A stretch of 64,000 nucleotides of DNA from Luteibacter sp. 9135 (GTDB taxonomy: Bacteria; Pseudomonadota; Gammaproteobacteria; Xanthomonadales; Rhodanobacteraceae): contig NZ_JQNB01000001.1 in NCBI RefSeq assembly GCF_000745005.1, positions 1,178,001 through 1,242,000 on the forward strand, written 5' to 3'. A program made the translations under genes and the position numbers. The notes under the pieces are model-generated. The model was not told the DNA's origin and did not search any database. It saw nothing but the letters and a program-made list of their open reading frames with translations. This document shows positions 21,301-31,662 of this stretch, piece after piece. Positions within the stretch are counted from its first letter, which is position 1; each line of letters starts with the position of its first letter.

Positions 21301-22683
21301 GTCGGCCAGCATGCGCACGGTGTCGTCGAACGTCGCGCGTGGCAGGTCGTGGAACGGATACGCGCGGCGGAACAGGTCGAACAGCGCGTCCTCGTCCCAC
21401 TCCTGGCACGACACCTCGGCGACGATCTGCTGCGCCAGCACGTCCAGCGGCTGGTGCGGCATGATCAGCGCGTCCAGTTCGCCACGGCGCACGCAGTCCA
21501 GCAGCGCGGTGCATTCCACCAGATCGTCGCGCGAGGTCGGGAACAGACGCGCCTTCGGTGTGCCACCCACGGCATGGCCGGCCCTCCCGGCCCGTTGCAG
21601 GAAGGCGGCGATGGAGCGTGGCGAGGCGATCTGGCAGACCAGGTCAATGTCGCCGATGTCGATGCCCAGCTCCAGCGACGCGGTGGCCACCAGCGCGCGC
21701 AGCTGGCCCGCCTTCAGGCGTTGCTCGGCATCCAGGCGCTGCTCGCGCGACAGGCTGCCGTGGTGCGCCGTCACCGCGTCGCGACCCAGCCGCTCCGACA
21801 GGTGGCGCGACAGCCGCTCGGCCATGCGCCGCGTGTTGACGAAGATCAGCGTGGTGCGATGTTGCTCGATCAGGTTGGCCAGCCGGTTGTAGACCAGCTC
21901 CCACATGTCGTTGGACATGACGGCCTCGAGCGGCACGGGCGGCACCTCCAGTGCCAGGTCGCGCCGACGTGCGTGGCCGATGTCGACGATGGCGCAGTCG
22001 TCCGTGGCGCCACCGGTAAGGAAGGCCGCCACCTTCTCGATCGGCTTCTGCGTGGCGGACAAACCGATGCGCGTGATGCGTCGCTGTGCCAGCGCTTCCA
22101 GGCGCTCCAGCGACACCGCCATGTGGCTGCCGCGCTTGCTCGCCGCCACGGCGTGGATCTCGTCGACGATCACCTCGCGCACATGGCTCAGCATGGCGCG
22201 TCCCGACGCCGAGCCGAGCAACACGTAAAGCGACTCGGGCGTGGTGACCAGGATGTGTGGCGGTCGCCGTTTCATCCGCTCGCGTTCCGATGCCGGGGTG
22301 TCGCCCGTGCGCACGGCGGTGCGGATCTCCAGGTCGGGCAGGCCCTGCTGGCGTAGTTGCTCGCGGATGCCGGCCAGCGGTGCCTCGAGGTTGATCCGGA
22401 TGTCGTTCGACAAGGCCTTGAGCGGGGACACATAGAGGATGACGGTGCGGTCGCTCAGCCCGCCGTCGCGCACCCCGTCGCGTACCAGCATGTCGATGGC
22501 GGAAAGGAAGGCGGTCAGGGTCTTGCCTGAGCCCGTCGGCGCGGCCACCAGCGTGTGCCGCCCGGAGCGGATCGCCGGCCACGCGGCCACCTGCGCCTCG
22601 GTGGGCGCCGGAAAGGTCTGCGCGAACCAGCCGGCGACGGCGGGGTGGAAGGCGGCGAGCGGCATCGACTTTTGTGAATTCAT
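18382..22683 (-). CDS. lhr: Lhr-type ATP-dependent helicase, long form
   Basis: A superfamily 2 DNA/RNA helicase of 1,433 residues, implicated in DNA repair. The Walker A motif [14 protein letters not shown] is near residue 50, the Walker B DEIHAV near 170, GLSATQKP near 205, and [11 protein letters not shown] near 365 is motif VI. After the Lhr core (about 1-850, with winged-helix and beta-barrel parts) comes a further ~550 residues matching the extra C-terminal domain of E. coli-type long Lhr rather than the Lhr-Core form. It stands alone on the minus strand, convergent with the hexosaminidase gene and divergent from the GH3 gene. No nuclease partner gene is adjacent. Confidence 0.93.
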   Translation of the reverse strand: MNSQKSMPLAAFHPAVAGWFAQTFPAPTEAQVAAWPAIRSGRHTLVAAPTGSGKTLTAFLSAIDMLVRDGVRDGGLSDRTVILYVSPLKALSNDIRINLEAPLAGIREQLRQQGLPDLEIRTAVRTGDTPASERERMKRRPPHILVTTPESLYVLLGSASGRAMLSHVREVIVDEIHAVAASKRGSHMAVSLERLEALAQRRITRIGLSATQKPIEKVAAFLTGGATDDCAIVDIGHARRRDLALEVPPVPLEAVMSNDMWELVYNRLANLIEQHRTTLIFVNTRRMAERLSRHLSERLGRDAVTAHHGSLSREQRLDAEQRLKAGQLRALVATASLELGIDIGDIDLVCQIASPRSIAAFLQRAGRAGHAVGGTPKARLFPTSRDDLVECTALLDCVRRGELDALIMPHQPLDVLAQQIVAEVSCQEWDEDALFDLFRRAYPFHDLPRATFDDTVRMLADGFTTRVGPRGSYIHRDAVNKRLRERRGARLTAVTSGGTIPETGDYNVVLEPQSTVVGTVNEDFAVESLAGDVFQLGNRSYRIMRVEMGRLRVEDAQGQPPNIPFWLGEAPGRTDELSIGVSRLRTDISAKFDEGGRDGALRWLMDDLGLSRAAAEQIVDYLFRARAALGALPTRETLVMERFFDESGGTQLIIHTPYGSRINRAWGLALRKRFCRKFNFELQAAATEDAIVLSLSTSHSFPLDEVARYLHSNSAEHVLIQALLDAPLFGVRWRWNATTALALPRFTGGRKVAPQLQRMKSEDLLATVFPDQVACAENLVGEREVPDHPLVKQTLEDCLHEAMDSEGLLTILRGLEAGTIAMVARDLATPSPLAAEVLSAAPYAFLDDAPLEERRTHAVQSRRWNTAETADDLGRLDAEAIASVREEAWPEARSADEMHEALVQLGAVTADEATREPGWKKLLTALAKDARATAMTIGGTTLWIAAERLPAWHAVHPQAMLAPAIVAPADYAAQAWTADAALIDLVRGRLGGLGPVPAAVLATSLGVAAGDVEAALTSLETEGYVMRGPFSPGVTEVEWCERHLLARIHRYTIGRLRREIEPVAPRDYLRFLLDWQHLTRATQVAGPDALAGVIAQLEGFEAAAGAWEAELLPARVGDYGIGWLDDLCRAGRVVWSRLRLGTGSGGPVRATPIVLLPRRQLPIWSAAVPFAEGETALSSRAQAVADALRDDGALFFDEIATTTRLLRTELEDALGELVAAGRVTADSFAGLRALLLPAAKRSGSRQRRSRRHMLSGIEDAGRWSLARRPRDERNDADGLEHIARTLLRRYGVVSWKILEREASWLPSWRELRRVYHRLEARGEIRGGRFVDGLVGEQFALPEALPALRQIRHRDHDGDIVCIAGTDPANLIGAIIAGAKVPAVIGNRIAIRDGVPLAAMMAGKFVALTPLEGDDERDARKALQRHATFPAAFA

Positions 22684-22814
22684 TGAACCACTTAAGTGGG
22701 GTCGCGGGGCGGGACGGTCAAGGTTTCAGCTTACGCCGTCCGGGTCTCGTGGGTTGCGATGAAACCGTTACTTGGCGATGGTGTAGGCCTGTCCCCCGGA
22801 TCGAATGGAAGATC

Positions 22815-25034
22815 ATGTCCGCTACCCTGCGCCGCTCCGCCCTCGCCTTTGCCGTCGCCGCGGGCCTTACCGCCTCCGTCGGCGCAGCCACGCCGCCTGC
22901 CCGTCCCTGGATGGATTCTTCGCTGTCGCCGGACCGCCGGGCCGAACTGCTGGTCGCCGCGATGAACGACGATGAGAAATTCCGTGTGATCCGGGCAGAC
23001 TTCGGCCTGGCCAGCGACAAGCATGGCGTGCCGGACGGCGCGGTCGGTGGCGCGGGCTATGTGCCTGCCCTGCCCCGGCTCGGGCTGCCTGCCATCAACG
23101 AGACCGACGCTGGCCTGGGCGTCAACAAACCCGGCATCGACGGCAAGGGTGCGATTTCATTGCCGGCCGGCCTGGCGACCGCAGCAAGCTTCGATACCAC
23201 GGTGGCCCACGCCGGCGGCAGGATGATCGGCGGCGAGGCGCGCGGCAAGGGTTACGGCGTGCTGCTGTCTGGTGGCGTCAATCTGGTACGCGACCCCCGC
23301 AACGGCCGCAACTTCGAATATGCCAGCGAAGATCCGGTGCTGGCCGGCACGATCGTGGGCGCCGCGATAAAAGGCATCCAGGAAGCGAAGATCGTCGCCA
23401 CGGTGAAGCATTTCGCCATGAACGACCTGGAAACCGGTCGCAACACGCACAGCGCCGAGATCGATCCGGTCGCGATGCGCGAGTCCGACCTGCTGGCCTT
23501 CCAGATTGCCATCGGTCACGGCAACCCCGGTTCCGTCATGTCCTCGTACAACCGCATCAACGGCACCTACGCCGGTGAGGACGACTGGCTGCTCAACCAG
23601 GTGCTGAAGCAGGAATGGGGCTTCAAGGGCTTCGTCATGTCCGACTGGGGTGGCGTGCACAGCGCCGGCAAGGCGGCACTGGCCGGCATGGACCAGGAAT
23701 CGGCTGGCGAGGTTTTCGACAAGGAGTTGTACTTCGATCAGCCGCTGCGCAAGGCCATCGCCTCGGGCGAGGTGCCCAAGGCGCGCCTGGACGACATGGC
23801 GAAGCGGATCATGCGTAGCCTGTTCGCCCACGGCGTCATCGACGATCCCATTCCGACCAAGGTCGTAACCCCGGTGCCCTACGTCGCCGACCGCCGCATC
23901 GCGCGGGACACGCTGGAGGCCGGTGCCGTGCTGTTGCGTAATGAAGGCGGCCTGCTGCCGCTGTCGCGCAAGGGGCAGTCGGTGGTGGTCGTCGGTGCGC
24001 ATGCCGACAAGGGCGTGCTCGCCGGTGGCGGTTCCTCCACCGTCACCGACGAAGGCGGCGACCCGGTGCCGGGTCTCGAGCCGACCGGTTGGCCGGGTCC
24101 GGTTCGTTACCACGCCTCGGCACCGCTCACTTTCATGAAGCAGCTGGGTGACAAGGTCAGCTTCGATGCCGGCACGGACCCAGCCGCCGCCGCCAAGGCC
24201 GCCGCGGCGGCCGATGTGGCGGTGGTCTTCGTTTCCAAGTGGGCCGCCGAATCGTACGACGCACCGGACATGTCGCTGGCGCCCGCGGATGATGCGCTTG
24301 TCGCGGCCGTCGCCAAGGCCAACCCGCACACGGTGGTGGTGCTGGAAACCAACGGCGCGGTGAAGATGCCCTGGCTTAACCAGGTCGGCGGCGTCTTGCA
24401 GGCCTGGTTCCCCGGCTCCGGCGGTGGCGATGCCATCGCGCGCTTGCTCTACGGCGAAGTCTCGCCATCGGGCCGCCTGCCGGTCACGTGGCCCAAGGAC
24501 GAATCGCAGCTACCGCGCCCGACGATCCAGGCCGCCGGCCTGGGCAACAAGGACGCGCCGGCCGACACCATCGACTACAACATCGAAGGCGCCGATGTCG
24601 GCTACCGCTGGTTCGAGAAGACCCACCGCGACCCGCTGTTCGCCTTCGGTTATGGCCTGACCTACTCGCGCTTCGACTACAGCGACTTCGCCGTGGACAA
24701 GGACGCCAAGGGCCAGCCGGTGGCGCATGTCACGGTAAAGAACACCGGCAAGGTCGCCGCGGCCGACGTGCCCCAGATCTACGTGACCGCCCCCGGTGCG
24801 CCGACGAAGCGCCTCGCGGGCTGGAGCAAGGTGGCCCTGAAGCCTGGCGCCAGCCGCCGTGTCGACATCCCGCTGGAGCCGCTGGCACTGGCGCGTTACG
24901 ACGCGAACGGCAAGCGCTGGCGCGTGGCCCCCGGCAATTACACCGTGCGCCTGGGCCGCTCGGCCACGGACATCGCCGGCGAGAAGACGGTGACGGTGGC
25001 GGAGAGCTTCCCGGTCATGAAGGCGCCGAACTGA
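22815..25034 (+). CDS. Beta-glucosidase, glycoside hydrolase family 3, secreted
   Basis: Hydrolyses terminal beta-glycosidic bonds, probably of gluco-oligosaccharides. ATG 22815 begins a Sec signal peptide (MSATLRRSALAFAVAAGLTA, cleavage after SVGAA), so the mature enzyme is periplasmic or secreted. The N-terminal barrel contains IVATVKHFAMND near 195 and the nucleophile Asp277 in FVMSDWGG. The alpha/beta sandwich has VVVVGAHADKGVLAGGGSS near 395, and a fibronectin-III-like domain ends the 739 residues (VTVKNTGKVAAADVPQIYV). It is related to BglX and xanthomonad exo-beta-glucosidases. The exact substrate cannot be read. It is flanked by divergent lhr and a palindromic repeat. Confidence 0.9.
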   Translation: MSATLRRSALAFAVAAGLTASVGAATPPARPWMDSSLSPDRRAELLVAAMNDDEKFRVIRADFGLASDKHGVPDGAVGGAGYVPALPRLGLPAINETDAGLGVNKPGIDGKGAISLPAGLATAASFDTTVAHAGGRMIGGEARGKGYGVLLSGGVNLVRDPRNGRNFEYASEDPVLAGTIVGAAIKGIQEAKIVATVKHFAMNDLETGRNTHSAEIDPVAMRESDLLAFQIAIGHGNPGSVMSSYNRINGTYAGEDDWLLNQVLKQEWGFKGFVMSDWGGVHSAGKAALAGMDQESAGEVFDKELYFDQPLRKAIASGEVPKARLDDMAKRIMRSLFAHGVIDDPIPTKVVTPVPYVADRRIARDTLEAGAVLLRNEGGLLPLSRKGQSVVVVGAHADKGVLAGGGSSTVTDEGGDPVPGLEPTGWPGPVRYHASAPLTFMKQLGDKVSFDAGTDPAAAAKAAAAADVAVVFVSKWAAESYDAPDMSLAPADDALVAAVAKANPHTVVVLETNGAVKMPWLNQVGGVLQAWFPGSGGGDAIARLLYGEVSPSGRLPVTWPKDESQLPRPTIQAAGLGNKDAPADTIDYNIEGADVGYRWFEKTHRDPLFAFGYGLTYSRFDYSDFAVDKDAKGQPVAHVTVKNTGKVAAADVPQIYVTAPGAPTKRLAGWSKVALKPGASRRVDIPLEPLALARYDANGKRWRVAPGNYTVRLGRSATDIAGEKTVTVAESFPVMKAPN

Positions 25035-25084
25035 GGCATCTCGAGGGGTCTGCAGGCAAACCCTGCAGGCCTCCGGCCCGGGGG

Positions 25085-25110
25085 GTAGGAGCCCACGATG
25101 TGGGCGATCC
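25085..25110. repeat. REP-like single palindromic unit
   Basis: GTAGGAGCCCACGATG continues to a palindromic GTGGGC and GATCC end, identical in style to the unit at 6460-6485. It lies 51 bases after the GH3 stop. A degenerate relative may be present near 25973. Confidence 0.7.
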
Positions 25111-25178
25111 CGCCAAGCCGCACGCCTCTTCATTGCCACCTCCACACGACAACGACGCCCCACGGGCACAATGCCCGC

Positions 25179-25952
25179 ATGAACCTACGCCCTGCCCTCA
25201 CCGCCGCGTTACTCCTCGCCATCGCAGCGCCAGCTTTTGCCGATGCCCCCGACTTCGACCGCCCCGGTGCCGGCTTCGCCACCAGCGTGCTGCCCGCTGG
25301 CACACTGGCCCTGGAACAAGGGCTGCCGTCATACCAGCGGCAACGCCAGGACGGCTACCTCGATCGCACCTATACGGCCGACAGCGTCATCCGCATCGGT
25401 CTGGGTGGACCAGCGGAGTTGCAGGTGGCCGGCTCGGCCTGGAACCGGCTGGAAGAGCGCGGCATGGGCTCACGCCGACACGCGGTGGGCCACGGCGACA
25501 CCAGCGTCGGCCTCAAGATCGCCCCCGGTGGTGCCAACGATGGCGGTAACTTCAGCTGGGCGGCGCTGGGTAATGTCACGTTCGCGAATGGCGACAAGGA
25601 CTTCGGCAATGGCGCCCGGGAAGTCAGCCTGGGTGCCACCGGCCAGTGGCAGGTCGACGAGACCCATCAGAACACGCTGTATGCCAACGTGGACCGTCTG
25701 AAGGGTCGCAACAGCTGGACACTGGCACCCACCTTCGGGCGCAAGTTCGGTGAGAACTGGATGGCCTACCTGGAAGCGGACGCCATCCATGACGCCGAAG
25801 ACGGCAACGAAGTGCAGGCGGGCGGTGGCGTGGCGTACACCATCGGTGACCATGCGCAGTTGGATGCCTATGCGTTGCACCGGATCGGTAGGCATGGGCC
25901 GTCGATGATTGCGGGTCTGGGCGTGTCGGTCTTTTTCGGCGGTACGCGTTGA
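25179..25952 (+). CDS. Outer-membrane beta-barrel, phenol-degradation (MetA)/transporter-like family
   Basis: A 257-residue exported protein. ATG 25179 gives a signal peptide (MNLRPALTAALLLAIAAPAFA). The remainder is alternating hydrophobic/polar strands with TLALEQGLPSYQRQR and IRIGLGGPAELQVAG, ending in an FFGG-type terminal strand, as in the family often labelled putative MetA-pathway or transporter. It is probably an outer-membrane barrel. No catalytic motif was seen and no neighbouring gene clarifies the function; GH3 is upstream and an Rhs gene downstream. Confidence 0.75.
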   Translation: MNLRPALTAALLLAIAAPAFADAPDFDRPGAGFATSVLPAGTLALEQGLPSYQRQRQDGYLDRTYTADSVIRIGLGGPAELQVAGSAWNRLEERGMGSRRHAVGHGDTSVGLKIAPGGANDGGNFSWAALGNVTFANGDKDFGNGAREVSLGATGQWQVDETHQNTLYANVDRLKGRNSWTLAPTFGRKFGENWMAYLEADAIHDAEDGNEVQAGGGVAYTIGDHAQLDAYALHRIGRHGPSMIAGLGVSVFFGGTR

Positions 25953-26104
25953 GAACGTAGCCGCACCTGTGTAGGCGCACGCCATCGTGTTGTGTAGGGG
26001 AAGGACTACAACTAATAGGCATCATGCTTGGTAAGCGATTGCCGCATCTGCGTTTCCTGCCGAAAAGACCCAGGCTCGTCCGTCCTGCCTGTGTCTGCCT
26101 TGCC

Positions 26105-26134
26105 TTGACGCTGTAAAAAAGAGACGCCTACATT
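26105..26134 (+). promoter_or_regulatory. Possible sigma-70 promoter of the Rhs operon
   Basis: TTGACG at 26105-26110 and TACATT at 26129-26134 are 18 bases apart, with an A-run between them. They lie about 40 bases upstream of the Rhs start at 26174. This is the best -35/-10 pair in the 221-base spacer. Confidence 0.45.
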
Positions 26135-26173
26135 CCCCGCCCTGAGCAGTCGCTCACGGTCAGGGGAAGCACG

Positions 26174-29100
26174 ATGACAGGGTCCAATCAGGGGAGGGCG
26201 CTGATCGTGCGCTCGTGGGCGCGTATGGCGCTCGGGATGTCGATGATCGTCGCGCTGGCGCTGCCCTTCGCGGCAAGTGCGCAGACGACGGTCAAGCCCG
26301 AAGACGAGTACAAGAAGCTCATCAAGGTCAACGAAGACATCCAGCCGTTGGGCGACACGCCTTTCGGCGAGAAGATCAGCCTCTACGACGGCTCCCTGTC
26401 CTTCTCTCAGACCGATGTATCGCTGACCGGCACCGGCCCGGCACTGACGCTGGGCCGCAGCTTCAGTTTCCACGGCGTCGAGGATCGCCCCGACCTGCAG
26501 GCGCGTGCCTTCGGCGATTGGGACATGGACCTGCCGCAGATCTTTACGGTCACGGCCCAGCAGAACAACGTCCCGGGCTGGCGGGTCGCAGCGAGCAACC
26601 CGGGTGCCATCTGCTCAAGCTTTGGTCCACCCCCTAGCGTGGCAGCGCCCAACGGGGACTCCAAACGCTCGGACTGGGAGCCGCAGACCTGGTGGCAGGG
26701 CTACCAGCTACGAATCCCCGGCCAGGCCAGCCAGGACCTGCTGGCGCGCTCGACGGCCAACACGGCCACACCCGGCGTCGCGGGCCTGACCTATCCGATC
26801 GTGACCCGCGGTAACTGGGCGGTGGGTTGCCTGGCGCATGCTGCCAACGACACTGCGATCGAGGGCTTTCTCGCGGTCTCCCCGGATGGCACGAAGTACT
26901 GGCTCGATCACATCGCCTATCGCTACATGCCGTCGCTGACGCGGCCGCTGGGCTCCAGTCCGGAAGCCGCGCGTTCCGGCTTCCATGTGTTCGCCACGGC
27001 GGAAGATCTACTCCTGCGTCGCGAAGGCCGGATGCTGGTCACGCGTATCGAGGACCGGTTCGGCAACTCGGTGACCTATACCTACAGCGGCGACGATGTG
27101 ACGGACATCGCCGCGTCGGACGGTCGCCATGTGACGCTGACCTACGAGAACGATGCCAGCACAGGTAGCAGCAGCCATCGGGTGAGCACGATCACCGAGC
27201 AAGGCGGTGCCGCTGGCAACCGCACCTGGACCTACAGCTACGTCAAGTCCACCGCCAACCTCGTCTACACCCTGACGTCGGTGCAGCAGCCGGACGGCAG
27301 CAGCTGGGGCTACAACTTCGATCCGTTCAACGGGGCCTGGGTGGATTCGCGTGAGTCCGGCGGCACCTGCGCGGCCGTGGGCGTGCCTGGCAACGTAGGC
27401 AGCACGTTCACCGCGACGGTCACGCATCCGTCGGGCCTGGCGGCGTCTTACACCGTCGCACCGCTCAAGCGCGGTCGCTCTTATGTGCCCCAGCAATGCA
27501 TGGCCGGCCCGAACATGGCCGCCACACCGAACGGCCCGAGCACCTGGGCGGCCGTGCCCAACGCGTCGTATGGCATGGCGATCAGCCAGCGCACGCTCTC
27601 GGGCACGGGGCTTCCCGCCAGCGGCTTGTCCTGGAGCTACAGCTACTCGCCCGCGAATGAAAGCTGGTCCAAGGACTGCACCTCGACGGCCTGCGCCACC
27701 CAGGTGTCCACGGATGTCAGCTATCCGGATGGCCATCTGGAACGGAGCACGTTCTCCAACCGCTACGACTGGACCGAGAGCCAGCTGCTGAAGGAAGACG
27801 TCTACGACAGTGGCGCCTCGTCTGCGATACGCCGCTCGACGGCCTACGCCTACGTCAATCCGACGCCGGCCCAGGATGCGCGGTCCGGCGCCTATGCCCA
27901 CCCGTGGGGCTATGCGCCGCAGCAGCGCGTCAACACGGCGCAGTTGCAGGAGCAACTGCCGAAGGCTACGCAGCAGATCACGATGGACCCCTCGGCCAGC
28001 ACCACGCCGGACGTCTACGCCTGGAACGCCACCGCGTTCGATGCCTTCGCGCGGCCGCAGGATGTCACCCGGTCCAACAATTTCGGTTACAGCGTCAGCG
28101 ATCGCTCTACCTACACCGATAACGCCGGCCTCTGGGTGATCGGCCTGCCAGCGCAGTCGATCAACCTGAGTACGGGCGAGACGGTCAGCCAGATGCTCTA
28201 CGACAGCGGCACGGCCACGCCGACCGAGCGCGACCGGTTCGGGGTGAAGGTCATGGGGTATACCTTCAGCGCGCAAGGCCAACTTGCCAGCTTCACCGAC
28301 GGCAACGGCAAGACCACCACGCTGGGTAACTACACCCGCGGGATTCCCACCAGCATCGGCTACCCGGACGGCACCAGCCAGGCGGTGGCGGTCGATGGCC
28401 TGGGCCAGATCGCGGCCATTACCGATCAGGCCGGCGCCACCACGAGCTACGGCTACGACGCGATCGGGCGCATCGCACGCATCGACTATCCCACGGGCGA
28501 CAGCGTGGCATGGGCGCCCAAGACCTATAGCTACGTCTTCTCTCCTGATGCCCGCGGCATGGGCGGCAACCATTGGGTGCGAACCGCGACGCAGGGCAAC
28601 CTGAGTCAGCGGACGGATTTCGATGTCCTGTTGCGCCCCGTGATCTCGACGCAATCGGATGCGGGCAGCGGACTGTCCACCTCTTCGCGCACCGACTACG
28701 ACTGGGCGGGTCGAAAAACCTTCGAATCCTATGCGGTCTCCGGGACACCGGATCGCGCCAGCATGGATACCGGAAGGGCAACGGCTTATGACGTCCTGGG
28801 TCGGCCTGTGACCAGCATCCAGGCCTCGGAGCAGGGCAACCTCGTTTCCACCATGGCGTATGTCACGGGCGGTGCGAGGCGTGTGGCGGACGCTAATCAG
28901 AACCTCACCGTTTCGCACTTCCAGGCTTTCGACACGCCGAGCATGGATGCGGTCGTGCAGGTTGACGCGCCGGAGGGTGTCTCTCAGGTCATCAGTCGAG
29001 ACCTTTATGGCAACGTGCTTTCGCTCACGCAGGGCGGTGTCACGCGCACGATGACCTATGACGCGCAGCACCGACTCTGTCGTTCATGGGAGCCGGAAAC

Positions 29101-31639
29101 AGGCAGCACCATGGCGGCCTACGACGGCGCCGACAACGTGGTCTGGAGCGCGGCCGGTCAGCCGTTCAACGGCACCGGGTGCGGCTACGACCAGGTCGCC
29201 ACGGCGGCCCGCACCACCAATGCCTACGACGCGATGAACCGCGTCACTTCGGTGTCCTATCCCAATGGCACGCTGGCCACGAGCTTCACCTACGACGCGC
29301 TGGGTCGGCCCGCGACGTCGACGTCGGCCACCTCGTCCAGCAATGCCAACAGCACCGGTACCGTAGGCTGGTCCTACGGTCGCAACAAGCTTGGCCTGCT
29401 CACCGCCGAAGCCTTGTCGGTCGATGGCTGGTCCTGGACGCTGGGCTACGGGTATGACGCCAATGGCCACCTGGCCAGCGTGCAGTATCCCGATGGCAAC
29501 ACCGTGGCGATGGCGCCCAACGCGCTGGGTCAACCAACGACGGCGGGTTCGTTCGTCAGCGGCGCGACGTATTTCCCGGACGGTGCGGTGCAGGCCTACA
29601 CGCTGGGCAACGGCGCGCTGTATTCGGCCAGCATGAATGCGCGGCAGTTGCTGTCCAACTTCAGCTTCGGCACGTCCGCCAAGATCGCGGTCAGCGAAGA
29701 CTTCGGCTACGACAAGGTGGGCAACATCCTGTCGATTACCGACCAGTCGGGTTCGGCGCAGCGCACCCGTGCGATGACCTACGACGGCCTGAGCCGCTTG
29801 GTGTCGGCCACCGCCTCCAACCTGTGGGGCAGCGAGACCTACACCTACGACACGCTGAACAACCTGCGCAGCCTGACCAACAGCAATGGCAGCAACACCT
29901 ACAACTACGACGTCAACAACCTGCTGAGCACGATCAGTAACAACGGCGCCACCGTGCACAGCTTCAACTACGACGCCCAGGGCAACACGACGACCAAGGA
30001 CAGCCAGGCGATGACCTTCGATCTGGCCAACCGGCTGCTCTCGGTCAACGGCAAGGCCGATTACCTGTATGACGCTACGGGGCACCGGGTGAAGGCGGTC
30101 ACGTCGTCCGGCACGACCTACTACGCCTACAGCAGCAGCGGTCAGCTGATGTGGGAGTACGACAACGGCAGCACCAACGGCACCAGCTATGTCTACCTCG
30201 GCAAAACCCTTGTCGCCAGTCGGAAGGCTACGACGTCGGTGGTGATGGGCAACATTGATGGAGTGACGACGGGGGCGAATGCCACCATCACCGGCTGGGC
30301 GTGCGCCAGTGGTCTAGCGGCATCGATCGATGTGCATCTGTATGTGAGTTCTCCGGGTGAAGCAGCCACCATGGTCGGCGGGTTCACGGCGAATCAACTC
30401 AGCGAGGCGGCCGTGCAGACGGCGTGCCACTCGAGCGGGACGAAGCATCGCTTCAGCATCCCGCTGACAGAGGCCCAGCGTGTTCAGTATGCCGGTAAGG
30501 CCATCTATGTGTACGGCATCTCGCAGACGGGCGGCTACAACAATGCCCTGGCCCAGTCCGGAAGCTTCGTTGTCCCGCCATCCACGCTGGCGCCTTCCTC
30601 GCCCTCCTCGGTGACGGCTACGCCTGCCAGTGACCTGTCGAACATCGCGGTCAGCTGGCCAGCCACCACCAATACGACGAGCTACAAGGCGGAGTACTCC
30701 ATAAACAATGGTGGCTGGTCGTTGCTTTATAACGGCACGGCGCCCAATACGTCGTGGGGTGCCCCGGGTGACGGCATCTACCAGTTCCGCGCCTCGGCAT
30801 GCAACGCCAACGGATGCAGTTCGCCCACCACATCAAACGCGGTCACCATTGCCCATATTCCGCCTGCCCCGGCCAGTATCAGCGTGCCCGCCAACTCGAC
30901 GGGCGCCGTGGCGGTGAGCTGGCCCGCGACGACCTATGCCACCTCCTACCAGGTGGACCACAGCAGTGATGGCAACTGGACCAATGTATGGTCTGGGACT
31001 AATACCTCCACGACCGTGTCCGAAGGTGCGTCGAGCAACTGGTGGTATCGGGTGCGTGCGTGCAATGCGAACGGTTGTGGCGGCTACGCGACCAGCGGTG
31101 CGGTAAGCGTGATGCGGACACCGGGGACTCCGACCATCACCGGTGGTGGCACGAGTAACACGGGCGCCTACACCATCAGCTGGTCTGCTGTAAGTGATGG
31201 AACTAGTTACAACCTTGGCGAGTCGGTCAACGGGGGTGGCTTCCAGCGTGTCCAATGGAACGCGGCAACCAGTTGGTCCGTTTCAGGTCGTGGCAATGGA
31301 ACTTACGCCTATCAGGTTCAGGGGTGTAACGATCTGTCGTGCGGACCCTGGAGCAATGTGACCACCGTAACGGTATCCCTCGTGCCATCGGCACCGGCGG
31401 CGCCGACTTTCACTACGACCTACCACGGTCCGACCAAGCCCACGGTGCTGGTCAAGTGGACGGCGCAGGCATCCGCTACGCGCTACGAGCTCATGGAGAA
31501 CAACACCCTGGTCTACAACGACTCGGGGCTGTCCTACAGCTCGCTGCAGCAACCCGGCGTCACGCTGACTTACAAAGTGCGCGCGTGTAACGCCGTGGGC
31601 TGCTCCGCCTACAGCCCGTCCAACAGTGTGAGCCCGTGA
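26174..31639 (+). CDS. Secreted Rhs/YD-repeat protein with C-terminal fibronectin-III-like repeats, lacking its own Rhs core end
   Basis: An 1,821-residue protein with an N-terminal Sec signal (ending FAASAQ, about residue 37). From about 290 to 1345 it consists of YD/Rhs repeats such as YSYDANGHL-like and YTYDTLNNLRSL units, which in the family fold into a beta-cage around a toxin. Near residue 1356 is a domain with GNIDGVTTGANATITGWAC; from about 1475 to the end there are four fibronectin-III-like repeats, three with the cysteine motif ACNANGC or ACNAVGC. The usual Rhs-associated core (RYYDPxxGRFLS...DPxG) is absent here and is encoded by the next gene. The stop lies 23 bases before that gene's preferred ATG. 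A polymorphic-toxin carrier role is inferred. Confidence 0.85.
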   Translation: MTGSNQGRALIVRSWARMALGMSMIVALALPFAASAQTTVKPEDEYKKLIKVNEDIQPLGDTPFGEKISLYDGSLSFSQTDVSLTGTGPALTLGRSFSFHGVEDRPDLQARAFGDWDMDLPQIFTVTAQQNNVPGWRVAASNPGAICSSFGPPPSVAAPNGDSKRSDWEPQTWWQGYQLRIPGQASQDLLARSTANTATPGVAGLTYPIVTRGNWAVGCLAHAANDTAIEGFLAVSPDGTKYWLDHIAYRYMPSLTRPLGSSPEAARSGFHVFATAEDLLLRREGRMLVTRIEDRFGNSVTYTYSGDDVTDIAASDGRHVTLTYENDASTGSSSHRVSTITEQGGAAGNRTWTYSYVKSTANLVYTLTSVQQPDGSSWGYNFDPFNGAWVDSRESGGTCAAVGVPGNVGSTFTATVTHPSGLAASYTVAPLKRGRSYVPQQCMAGPNMAATPNGPSTWAAVPNASYGMAISQRTLSGTGLPASGLSWSYSYSPANESWSKDCTSTACATQVSTDVSYPDGHLERSTFSNRYDWTESQLLKEDVYDSGASSAIRRSTAYAYVNPTPAQDARSGAYAHPWGYAPQQRVNTAQLQEQLPKATQQITMDPSASTTPDVYAWNATAFDAFARPQDVTRSNNFGYSVSDRSTYTDNAGLWVIGLPAQSINLSTGETVSQMLYDSGTATPTERDRFGVKVMGYTFSAQGQLASFTDGNGKTTTLGNYTRGIPTSIGYPDGTSQAVAVDGLGQIAAITDQAGATTSYGYDAIGRIARIDYPTGDSVAWAPKTYSYVFSPDARGMGGNHWVRTATQGNLSQRTDFDVLLRPVISTQSDAGSGLSTSSRTDYDWAGRKTFESYAVSGTPDRASMDTGRATAYDVLGRPVTSIQASEQGNLVSTMAYVTGGARRVADANQNLTVSHFQAFDTPSMDAVVQVDAPEGVSQVISRDLYGNVLSLTQGGVTRTMTYDAQHRLCRSWEPETGSTMAAYDGADNVVWSAAGQPFNGTGCGYDQVATAARTTNAYDAMNRVTSVSYPNGTLATSFTYDALGRPATSTSATSSSNANSTGTVGWSYGRNKLGLLTAEALSVDGWSWTLGYGYDANGHLASVQYPDGNTVAMAPNALGQPTTAGSFVSGATYFPDGAVQAYTLGNGALYSASMNARQLLSNFSFGTSAKIAVSEDFGYDKVGNILSITDQSGSAQRTRAMTYDGLSRLVSATASNLWGSETYTYDTLNNLRSLTNSNGSNTYNYDVNNLLSTISNNGATVHSFNYDAQGNTTTKDSQAMTFDLANRLLSVNGKADYLYDATGHRVKAVTSSGTTYYAYSSSGQLMWEYDNGSTNGTSYVYLGKTLVASRKATTSVVMGNIDGVTTGANATITGWACASGLAASIDVHLYVSSPGEAATMVGGFTANQLSEAAVQTACHSSGTKHRFSIPLTEAQRVQYAGKAIYVYGISQTGGYNNALAQSGSFVVPPSTLAPSSPSSVTATPASDLSNIAVSWPATTNTTSYKAEYSINNGGWSLLYNGTAPNTSWGAPGDGIYQFRASACNANGCSSPTTSNAVTIAHIPPAPASISVPANSTGAVAVSWPATTYATSYQVDHSSDGNWTNVWSGTNTSTTVSEGASSNWWYRVRACNANGCGGYATSGAVSVMRTPGTPTITGGGTSNTGAYTISWSAVSDGTSYNLGESVNGGGFQRVQWNAATSWSVSGRGNGTYAYQVQGCNDLSCGPWSNVTTVTVSLVPSAPAAPTFTTTYHGPTKPTVLVKWTAQASATRYELMENNTLVYNDSGLSYSSLQQPGVTLTYKVRACNAVGCSAYSPSNSVSP

Positions 31640-31662
31640 TGACCCGGCACAGGAGCGTGATG

